A DNA stretch of 11,619 nucleotides from Porticoccaceae bacterium (GTDB taxonomy: Bacteria; Pseudomonadota; Gammaproteobacteria; Pseudomonadales; Porticoccaceae): NCBI GenBank assembly GCA_019090225.1, contig JAHRWI010000254.1, forward strand, positions 1 to 11,619, read 5' to 3'. A program made the position numbers and the translations under genes. Within the stretch, counting starts at the first letter, position 1; each line of letters begins with the position of its first letter. This document shows, piece after piece, positions 5,503 to 11,619 of the stretch. Under the pieces are notes generated by a model that saw only the letters and a list, made by a program, of their open reading frames with translations, searched no databases and was not told where the DNA came from.

Positions 5503-6666
5503 ATGGATTTTGATCTGTCCCCCGAACAAACCATGATTTACGAGTACGGTAAGGGTCTGGCAAAGACTTATGATCGTGCCTACTGGATGGAAAATGCTGA
5601 GATCCATCGCTTTCCAGAAGAAATGTACAATCAGGTCGCAGCCGATGGCTTTCTCGGTATCATGGTTCCGGAAGCCTATGGCGGCTCAGGCCTGGGCATG
5701 ATGGAAATGCTGTTGTTCCTCGAAGGTATTTCCAACGAAGGCGTGCCGCTGCTCAGCCTGGTGGTGGGTGCCTGTATGTCGATGTCTATTATTGGCGAGC
5801 ACGGTACTGAAGCGCAAAAGCAGTTTTATTTGCCCGATGCCTGCAAGGGCGATATTCGCTTTTGCTTTGCTATTACTGAGCCTGATGCGGGCACCAACAG
5901 CATTCGTATTTCCACTCTGGGTAAGCCGACTGACGATGGCCGCTTTAAGCTCAGTGGTGCCAAGACCTTTATTACCGACGCTGGTGACTCCGATTATGCG
6001 CTGGTGGTGGCGCGCACCACGCCCCTTACCGACGTAAAGCGCAAGACCGACGGCTTTACCCTGTTTATTGTGGACTGTAAAGCTAAGGGCATTGAAATGC
6101 AGCCCATTCCCATGAGTATTCCGCTGCCAGAACAGCAGTATCAGGTGTTTTTTGATGATGTCGATCTGGGTCCGGAGAATGTTCTGGGAGAGGTCGATAA
6201 AGGCTTTGATATATTGTTCGAATCGCTCAATCCCGAGCGGATTCTCGGTGTAGCCCTATGCAGCGGTATCGCCCGCTATGCCATGGGTAGAGCCGTTGAG
6301 TACGCCAATGATAGAGTTGTATTTGACCGCCCCATCGGTGCCTATCAGGCCCTACAGCATCCCCTGGCTAAAGCTAAAACCGAGGTCGAAATGGCTTCGT
6401 TAATGGCCCGCAAAGCCGCCTGGTTATTTGATAATGGTCAGCCCTGTGGCGCTGAAGCTAACATGGTGAAACTCGCCGCTTCCGAGGCGGCTATCAAAGC
6501 GGTGGATGCTTCCCTACAGTGTTTTGGTGGCAACGGTTTTACCAAGGAATACGGTATTTTTGACCTCTACCCGCTAGTGCGTTTTGTAAAAACTGCGCCG
6601 ATTAATAATGAGATGATTCACAATTATATCGGCCAGTATGTGATGGGATTACCGAAGTCTTATTAG
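5503..6666 (+). CDS. Acyl-CoA dehydrogenase, array copy 1
   Basis: 387 residues from ATG at 5503, with GAGG eight bases upstream. It has the full flavoprotein acyl-CoA dehydrogenase layout. The N-terminal helical domain (about 5-115) includes VPEAYGGSGLG at 55-65. The middle beta domain has FCFAITEPDAGTN at 120-132 and KTFITDA at 154-160. The C-terminal helical domain has RVVFDRPIGAYQALQH at 271-286 and QCFGGNGF at 339-346; the last two bind FAD across the dimer interface. The enzyme should oxidise an acyl-CoA at the alpha-beta bond and pass electrons to electron-transfer flavoprotein in the cytosol. The C-terminal catalytic Glu of medium-chain enzymes is replaced by Pro366 (KTAPINNE); Glu245 in NPER is the likely base, as in isovaleryl-CoA dehydrogenase. 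The acyl substrate is unknown. It heads a five-gene array and follows the divergent regulatory gap. Confidence 0.93.
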   Translation: MDFDLSPEQTMIYEYGKGLAKTYDRAYWMENAEIHRFPEEMYNQVAADGFLGIMVPEAYGGSGLGMMEMLLFLEGISNEGVPLLSLVVGACMSMSIIGEHGTEAQKQFYLPDACKGDIRFCFAITEPDAGTNSIRISTLGKPTDDGRFKLSGAKTFITDAGDSDYALVVARTTPLTDVKRKTDGFTLFIVDCKAKGIEMQPIPMSIPLPEQQYQVFFDDVDLGPENVLGEVDKGFDILFESLNPERILGVALCSGIARYAMGRAVEYANDRVVFDRPIGAYQALQHPLAKAKTEVEMASLMARKAAWLFDNGQPCGAEANMVKLAASEAAIKAVDASLQCFGGNGFTKEYGIFDLYPLVRFVKTAPINNEMIHNYIGQYVMGLPKSY

Positions 6667-6762
6667 CCGGTACTAAATACAGTAGCCGATATAGAAAACG
6701 ACTAAATTGAAAAACAAATAAAAATTCACAACAAAAACAGTTAATAAGCGAGGTGCAAAATC

Positions 6763-7926
6763 ATGGATTTCTCTCTATCTGAAGAACAACGCATGATTTA
6801 CGAATACGGTCAGAATCTGAGTAAAACTTATGATCGTAAGCACTGGATGGAACATGCTGAGCGCTGTGCTTTCCCGGAAGATATGTATCAGCAGGTGGCC
6901 ACCGACGGTTTTGTCGGGGTCATGGTGCCGGAAGCTTATGGTGGCTCCGGTCTGGGCATGATGGAGATGGGCCTGCTCAACGAAGGCCTCGCCGAAGCGG
7001 GTATTCCTCTGTTAACCCTGGTGATCGGCGCAACCATGGGTCTGAGCCTGATTTCCACTTACGGTACTGAAGAGCAAAAACAAAAATACCTGCCCGATGC
7101 CTGCGCCGGTAAAACTCGCTTTTGTTTTGCTATCACCGAACCTAACGCGGGGACTAATACCATTCGCACAGCCACTAACGCGGTGGCGACGCCCGATGGT
7201 CGTTTCAAAATTAACGGCGCGAAAACGTTTATCACAGATGCCAGTGATGCCGACTATATGATCGTTGTGACGCGAACCACCTCGCAGGATGAGGCAAAAC
7301 GTAGTACCGACGGCTTTACCTTGTTTATTGTCGATTGCAAAGCCAAGGGCCTTGAGACGCACCCAATCCCGGTCAGCATTAAAATCCCCGAGGTTCAGTG
7401 TTCAGTTTTTTATGATGATGTCGATGTTGGCCCAGAAGATGTACTAGGCGAAGTCGATAAAGGCTTTAAAGTCCTGTTTGATGCTATTAACCCTGAGCGC
7501 ATTTTAGTGGGTTTTATCTGCGCGGGTCTGGGCCGATATGCGATGGGTAGAGCGGTTGAATATGCCAATGATCGGGTGGTGTTTGATCGCCCCATTGGTG
7601 CTTATCAGGCTTTACAGCATCCGCTGGCTAAGGCCAAAACAGAGATTGAAATGGCCGCCCTGATCTCCCGTAAAGCGGCCTGGATGTTTGACAAGGGTGA
7701 ACCCTGCGGCGCTGAATCGAATATGGCAAAATTTGCGGCCTCAGAAGCAGCCTGTCACGCCGTAGATGCTTCCTTGCAGTGCTTTGGTGGCAATGGTTTT
7801 ACGACAGAATATGGCATATTTGATATCTATCCTATGGCACGTTTGCTAAAAACGATTCCCCTCAACAATGAAATGATACTGAACTATATTGGTGAATATG
7901 TGCTGGGTATGCCCCGGTCATATTAG
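6763..7926 (+). CDS. Acyl-CoA dehydrogenase, array copy 2
   Basis: 387 residues from ATG at 6763, with a good GAGGTG seven bases upstream. A 96-bp AT-rich gap with no clear terminator separates it from copy 1, so co-transcription is likely. By hand count it shares about 277 of 387 residues with copy 1 (about 72%), without gaps. Core motifs are kept: ITEPNAGTN at 124-132 (Asn128 for Asp), KTFITDA at 154-160, NPER at 243-246, the RVVFDRPIGAYQALQH block at 271-286 and QCFGGNGF at 339-346. The C-terminal position is again proline (KTIPLNNE). It departs most from copy 1 at 91-100 (TMGLSLISTY, where copies 3 and 4 have MSLGPIGDH), at 138-143 and just after NPER (ILVGFICAGLG). In the beta domain it has VQCSVFYDD where the others have QYQ(V/L/I)F(F/Y)DD. 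These differences suggest a different acyl group, which is inference. Confidence 0.93.
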   Translation: MDFSLSEEQRMIYEYGQNLSKTYDRKHWMEHAERCAFPEDMYQQVATDGFVGVMVPEAYGGSGLGMMEMGLLNEGLAEAGIPLLTLVIGATMGLSLISTYGTEEQKQKYLPDACAGKTRFCFAITEPNAGTNTIRTATNAVATPDGRFKINGAKTFITDASDADYMIVVTRTTSQDEAKRSTDGFTLFIVDCKAKGLETHPIPVSIKIPEVQCSVFYDDVDVGPEDVLGEVDKGFKVLFDAINPERILVGFICAGLGRYAMGRAVEYANDRVVFDRPIGAYQALQHPLAKAKTEIEMAALISRKAAWMFDKGEPCGAESNMAKFAASEAACHAVDASLQCFGGNGFTTEYGIFDIYPMARLLKTIPLNNEMILNYIGEYVLGMPRSY

Positions 7927-7966
7927 TACGCTTCTGACTATCAAAAAGTTACTGGAGACTTGAGCA

Positions 7967-9130
7967 ATGGATTTTAATTTATCCGACGAACATAAAATGA
8001 TTTACGAATACGGCGACAATCTGGCTAAAACCTACGACCGTAAATACTGGATGGAGTGTGCCGAGCGCCGAGCCTTCCCCACAGAGATGTATCAACAAAC
8101 AGCTCAGGATGGTTTTGTTGGCACTATGGCCCCAGAAGCCTATGGCGGTGCTGGTTTAGGTTTGCTCGAAATGGAACTGTTTACCGAGGGTCTGGCCAAC
8201 AACGGTATTCCCTTGCTGACTTATATCGTTGGTTCGGTCATGTCCCTGGGACCCATTGGCGATCACGGTACCGAAGAGCAAAAGCAACGTTACCTACCCG
8301 ACGCCTGTGCCGGTAAAACCCGCTTTTGCTTCGCCATCACCGAACCGAATGCTGGTACCAATACCATGAAGGCCACCACCATCGCTACCAAAAAGCCTGA
8401 TGGTCGCTATCGCTTAAACGGCGCAAAAACGTTTATTACCGATTTTGTCGAGTCGGATTATGCGCTCGTCGTCACACGTACCACACCGCTTGAGCAAGTT
8501 AAAAAGAAAACCGAAGGCTTTACGCTTTTTATTGTCGATACCAAAGCCAAGGGCATAGAAGCACAACCTATTCCGGTGAGCATTCCACTACCGGAAATGC
8601 AGTATCAGTTGTTCTTCGACGATGTTGATTTAGGCCCAGAAGATATCTTAGGCGAAGAGGGTAAGGGTTTTGAAATTCTTTTTGAATGTCTTAATCCCGA
8701 GCGCGTGATGGTGGGAGCTATCGGTTCCGGTATTGGCCGTTATGCCATGGGCAAAGCCGTAGAGTACGCTAATGACCGCGTGGTCTTTGATCGGCCCATC
8801 GGCGCTTATCAGGCCTTGCAGCATCCCCTGGCAAAAGCCAAAACCGAAATTGAAATGGCCTCATTAATGACCCGCAAAGCAGCCTGGCTGTTTGATAAGG
8901 GTGAGCCCTCGGCGGCGGAGGCGAATATGGCCAAGTGTGCTGCGGCAGAGGCGTCTATTCATGCGGTTGACGCGTCTTTACAGTGTTTTGGTGGTAATGG
9001 CTTTACTAAGGAATACGGTATCTTTGATATCTACCCTATGGTGCGTCTATTTAAAACCGCACCGCTTAATAATGAGATGGTACTTAATTATATTGGCGAG
9101 CACGTGATGGGTTTGCCTCGTTCATACTGA
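7967..9130 (+). CDS. Acyl-CoA dehydrogenase, array copy 3
   Basis: 387 residues from ATG at 7967, with GGAG nine bases upstream. The gap to copy 2 is only 40 bp, the shortest in the array, which supports one transcript. All core motifs are present: PEAYGGAGLG at 56-65, ITEPNAGTN at 124-132, KTFITD at 154-159, NPER at 243-246, RVVFDRPIGAYQALQH at 271-286 and QCFGGNGF at 339-346, with Pro366 in KTAPLNNE. Peculiarities are Ala55 for the usual Val (TMAPEAYGG), TDFVES at 158-163 where most copies have an Ala at 160, Ser-Ala-Ala at 315-317 for Cys-Gly-Ala, and a Gly at 253 (AIGSGIG) where the other copies have Cys. By hand count about 290 of 387 residues (75%) match copy 4. Predicted activity is FAD-dependent alpha-beta oxidation of an unknown acyl-CoA. 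Confidence 0.93.
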   Translation: MDFNLSDEHKMIYEYGDNLAKTYDRKYWMECAERRAFPTEMYQQTAQDGFVGTMAPEAYGGAGLGLLEMELFTEGLANNGIPLLTYIVGSVMSLGPIGDHGTEEQKQRYLPDACAGKTRFCFAITEPNAGTNTMKATTIATKKPDGRYRLNGAKTFITDFVESDYALVVTRTTPLEQVKKKTEGFTLFIVDTKAKGIEAQPIPVSIPLPEMQYQLFFDDVDLGPEDILGEEGKGFEILFECLNPERVMVGAIGSGIGRYAMGKAVEYANDRVVFDRPIGAYQALQHPLAKAKTEIEMASLMTRKAAWLFDKGEPSAAEANMAKCAAAEASIHAVDASLQCFGGNGFTKEYGIFDIYPMVRLFKTAPLNNEMVLNYIGEHVMGLPRSY

Positions 9131-9208
9131 CCTTTAAGTTAAGGCCATTTTTGACTATTGAAAACTGTATTACTTTGCTAAATATTGATTTGAAAAATAG
9201 GAACTTTG

Positions 9209-10372
9209 ATGGATTTTAATCTTAACGAACAAGAGCAAATGATTTACGAGTATGGCCAAAACCTCGCCAAAGACTTTGATCGAGCCTACTGGGTAAATTG
9301 TGCCGAGACCCGTGCATTCCCAACTGAAATGTACAAAAAGGTCGCTCAAGATGGCTTCGTCGGCATTATGGTGCCTGAAGCCTATGGTGGTGCTGGTCTG
9401 GGTATGTTCGAAATGGTTTTGTTTCAGGAAGGTTTGTCCAATGTCGGGATTCCGCTGCTGAGTCTGGTGGTCGGTGCGACCATGTCTTTAGGCCCCATAG
9501 GTGATCATGGCACTGAGGAACAAAAACAAAAATATTTACCCGCCGGTTGCGCCGGTGATTTGCGTTTTTGTTTTGCGATAACAGAGCCAGACGCGGGCAC
9601 CAATACCATGCGTGCCACCACTATGATTAAAGAAGACGGTAATGGTCGCTACAAACTCAACGGGCGAAAGACTTTCATTACCGATGCGAAAGGTTCCGAT
9701 TATATGCTGGTGGTGACCCGTAATGTTCACCACAGCGAAGTCGAGCGCAAGACCGATGGTTTTACGGTGTGTATCGTCGATACCAAATCGCCGGGCATCG
9801 AAATGCAGCCTATCGATGTCAGTATTTCGATTCCCGAAATGCAATATCAGATATTTTTTGATGATGTTGATATTGGCCCGGAGAACATTCTCGGCGAAGT
9901 GGGTAAAGGCTTTGATATTCTTTTTGAATCATTAAACCCTGAACGAATTATTTTATCAGCGGTATGTACTGGCCTGGGTCGTTATGCGATGGGCAGGGCT
10001 GTGGATTATGCTAATGATCGTGTTGTCTTTGATCGTCCCATAGGTGCCTATCAGGCGCTCCAGCATCCTCTGGCTAAAGCCAAAACAGAAATTGAAATGG
10101 CGTCATTAATGACCCGCAAGGCAGCCTGGTTATTTGATCAACGCCTGTCCTGTGGTGCGGAAGCGAATATGTCGAAATATGCAGCGGCGGAAGCATCTAT
10201 GCATGCTATCGATGCTTCGTTACAGTGCTTTGGCGGCAATGGCTTTACCAAGGAGTACGGCATTTTTGATCTCTATCCCATCGCTCGCCTGATGAAAACA
10301 GCACCGCTTAATAGCGAGATGGTGCTTAATTTTATCGGCGAACATGTGATGGGTCTGCCGAGGTCCTATTAG
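9209..10372 (+). CDS. Acyl-CoA dehydrogenase, array copy 4
   Basis: 387 residues. I start it at ATG 9209 rather than the TTG three bases earlier, because this gives the same MDF(N/D/S/E)L start and length as every other copy, and AGGA lies six bases upstream. The gap to copy 3 is 78 bp. Core motifs: VPEAYGGAGLG at 55-65, ITEPDAGTN at 124-132, RKTFITDA at 153-160, NPER at 243-246, RVVFDRPIGAYQALQH at 271-286, QCFGGNGF at 339-346, Pro366 (KTAPLNSE). Copies 4 and 5 form a subgroup: both carry KEDGxGxYKLNGRKTF around 141-156 and PAGC or ATGC at 111-114, where copies 1-3 have PDAC. Odd points are SPGIE at 194-198 for AKGIE and QRLSCGAE at 311-318. The substrate is unknown. Confidence 0.93.
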   Translation: MDFNLNEQEQMIYEYGQNLAKDFDRAYWVNCAETRAFPTEMYKKVAQDGFVGIMVPEAYGGAGLGMFEMVLFQEGLSNVGIPLLSLVVGATMSLGPIGDHGTEEQKQKYLPAGCAGDLRFCFAITEPDAGTNTMRATTMIKEDGNGRYKLNGRKTFITDAKGSDYMLVVTRNVHHSEVERKTDGFTVCIVDTKSPGIEMQPIDVSISIPEMQYQIFFDDVDIGPENILGEVGKGFDILFESLNPERIILSAVCTGLGRYAMGRAVDYANDRVVFDRPIGAYQALQHPLAKAKTEIEMASLMTRKAAWLFDQRLSCGAEANMSKYAAAEASMHAIDASLQCFGGNGFTKEYGIFDLYPIARLMKTAPLNSEMVLNFIGEHVMGLPRSY

Positions 10373-10440
10373 TCGCATTCATACTAACTTTGTTCGTACG
10401 GGCTTTATTCATATCAAATTTTAAAATAAAGGAAACATAA

Positions 10441-11604
10441 ATGGATTTTGAATTAAGCCACGAACAACAAATGATTTACGAATACGGCGGTAATCTGCTC
10501 AAGCAATTCGGTCGGGACTACTGGCTTGAATGCGCAGAAAAGCGCGAATTCCCCTCCTTGATGTATCAGCAAGTCGCTAAAGATGGCTTTGTCGGTATCA
10601 TGGTGCCAGAAGCCGACGGCGGTGCAGGCCTGGGCATACTCGAAATGGTCCTCTTGCAGGAAGGCCTGGCTGACAAGGGTATTCCCTTACAAAGCCTGGT
10701 GGTCGGGGCGACCATGTCCTTGGGGCCAATCGGTGCCCATGGTACAGCGGAGCAAAAACAGAAATACCTGGCTACAGGTTGCGCGGGTGATATTCGTTTT
10801 TGTTTTGCTATTACCGAGCCAGACGCAGGCACTAACACTATTCGTCTGAGCACTATGCTCAAAGAAGATGGTAAAGGTGGCTATAAACTTAATGGCCGAA
10901 AAACCTTTATTACCGATGCAGGTGATGCCGACTATATGTTGGTGGTGGCCCGCAATGAACATCTTAGCGAGGTTAAGCGCAAGACCGATGGCTTTACCAT
11001 TGTTATTGTTGATACCAAAGCCAAAGGTATCGAGATGCATCCTATTGACTTGAGTATTCCCCTGCCAGAAAGACAGTATCAGATATTTTATGATGACGTA
11101 GAAGTTGCCGCTACAGACGTGCTGGGTGAAGTCGGTAAGGGCTTCGATATTCTTTTTGAATCACTCAATCCCGAGCGTTTGATCCTGGCCGCCATGTGTT
11201 GTGGTATGGGGCGATACGCTATGGACCGGGCGGTGGAATACGCTAACGACCGAGTGGTTTTTGATCGTCCCATTGGCGCTTATCAGGCGCTGCAACATCC
11301 CCTGGCTAAAAGCAAAACAGAAATAGAACTGGCCTCGTTGATGACCCGTAAAGGTGCCTGGTTATTTGATAATGGGCGGCCCTGTGGTGAAGAAGCCAAT
11401 ATGGCAAAGTTTGGTGCATCAACCGCAGCGTGCAATGCCATTGATGCGTCTTTACAGTGTTTTGGTGGCAACGGTTTTACCAAAGAATATGGAATTTTTG
11501 ATCTCTACCCTTTTGCTCGCTTATTGAAGATCGCACCGCTGAATAATGAAATGGTGCTCAATAATATTGCTGAGCGGGGTATGGGGCTTCCGCGTTCGTA
11601 CTAG
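10441..11604 (+). CDS. Acyl-CoA dehydrogenase, array copy 5 (most divergent)
   Basis: 387 residues from ATG at 10441, with AGGA seven bases upstream; 68 bp after copy 4. FAD and catalytic signatures are intact: ITEPDAGTN at 124-132, RKTFITDA at 153-160, NPER at 243-246, RVVFDRPIGAYQALQH at 271-286, QCFGGNGF at 339-346, and Pro366 (KIAPLNNE). It differs at positions constant in copies 1-4: Asp59 for Tyr in PEAYGG, Gly24 for Asp in the FDR/YDR motif, VAATD at 222-226 for (L/V/I)GPE(N/D), Asp262 for Gly in YAMG, Gly305 for Ala in RKAAW, Glu317 for Ala in GAEAN, and NNIAERG at 374-380 for N(Y/F)IG(E/Q)(H/Y)V. It is a complete gene, not a pseudogene, but relaxed constraint or a subunit-like role is possible. 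The window ends 15 bases after its stop, so whether the array goes on is unknown. Confidence 0.92.
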   Translation: MDFELSHEQQMIYEYGGNLLKQFGRDYWLECAEKREFPSLMYQQVAKDGFVGIMVPEADGGAGLGILEMVLLQEGLADKGIPLQSLVVGATMSLGPIGAHGTAEQKQKYLATGCAGDIRFCFAITEPDAGTNTIRLSTMLKEDGKGGYKLNGRKTFITDAGDADYMLVVARNEHLSEVKRKTDGFTIVIVDTKAKGIEMHPIDLSIPLPERQYQIFYDDVEVAATDVLGEVGKGFDILFESLNPERLILAAMCCGMGRYAMDRAVEYANDRVVFDRPIGAYQALQHPLAKSKTEIELASLMTRKGAWLFDNGRPCGEEANMAKFGASTAACNAIDASLQCFGGNGFTKEYGIFDLYPFARLLKIAPLNNEMVLNNIAERGMGLPRSY

Positions 11605-11619
11605 GCTCGATCATATTGG

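Noticed and set aside
9131..9144. CCTTTAAGTTAAGG after copy 3 as a terminator
   Set aside because: The near-palindrome leaves no room for a hairpin loop, and the following T-run is short; it would also split an apparent operon.
9536..9844. Minus-strand open frames inside the dehydrogenase copies (also at 7012-7362 and 10687-11040)
   Set aside because: They recur at the same relative place in several copies, because the conserved plus-strand coding sequence happens to leave an antisense frame open. Their translations have no domain or start signal of their own.
6763..11604. Recent gene conversion or assembly duplication among dehydrogenase copies
   Set aside because: Even the protein-identical core differs at many third codon positions between every pair, so the copies are genuinely distinct and old.

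Overview
The window looks like a chromosomal segment from a Gammaproteobacterium of roughly balanced base composition. This rests on a GcvR-type double-ACT protein (a mainly gammaproteobacterial family), Shine-Dalgarno-type starts and FadE-style acyl-CoA dehydrogenases. A marine or environmental lipid- or steroid-degrading lineage is a guess from the gene content; genus cannot be decided from the sequence. I see no rRNA, tRNA, CRISPR array, transposase, phage gene or integration site.

Left part (2-1543, + strand): the 3' end of a VIT1/CCC1-family iron/manganese transporter, cut by the window edge, ends in an unusual 15-bp tandem repeat in which each of the first three units carries the gene's last codons plus an in-frame stop. 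It is followed, in the same frame, by an unrecognised soluble protein with a compact six-cysteine cluster.

Middle part (1681-4625, + strand): two tandem paralogous membrane-anchored proteins, each with N-terminal membrane segment(s), a TolB-N/FlgO-like domain (COG5616 type) and C-terminal TPR repeats. The first carries a one-base frameshift near 3022-3026 that replaces its natural C-terminus; the natural end is still readable in the next frame up to 3206, just before the second gene. A convergent gene on the minus strand (4680-5222) encodes a GcvR-like protein with two ACT domains.

Right part (5223-11619): a divergent intergenic region with a 20-bp dyad and three copies of a 9-bp direct repeat, followed by a probable operon of five consecutive acyl-CoA dehydrogenase genes. 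All five proteins are exactly 387 residues and align without gaps. They share an invariant FAD-binding core, are about 70-75% identical in the two pairs counted by hand, and are strongly diverged at synonymous sites, so the array is old and kept by selection. All five have proline where medium-chain-type enzymes carry the C-terminal catalytic glutamate, and all keep a glutamate in an Asn-Pro-Glu-Arg motif at the position used by isovaleryl-CoA and long-chain dehydrogenases. The segment just after this motif is among the most variable, which suggests a shared fold and chemistry with differing acyl pockets, or mixed oligomers. The array reaches the window edge and may continue. It is the most interesting system here.
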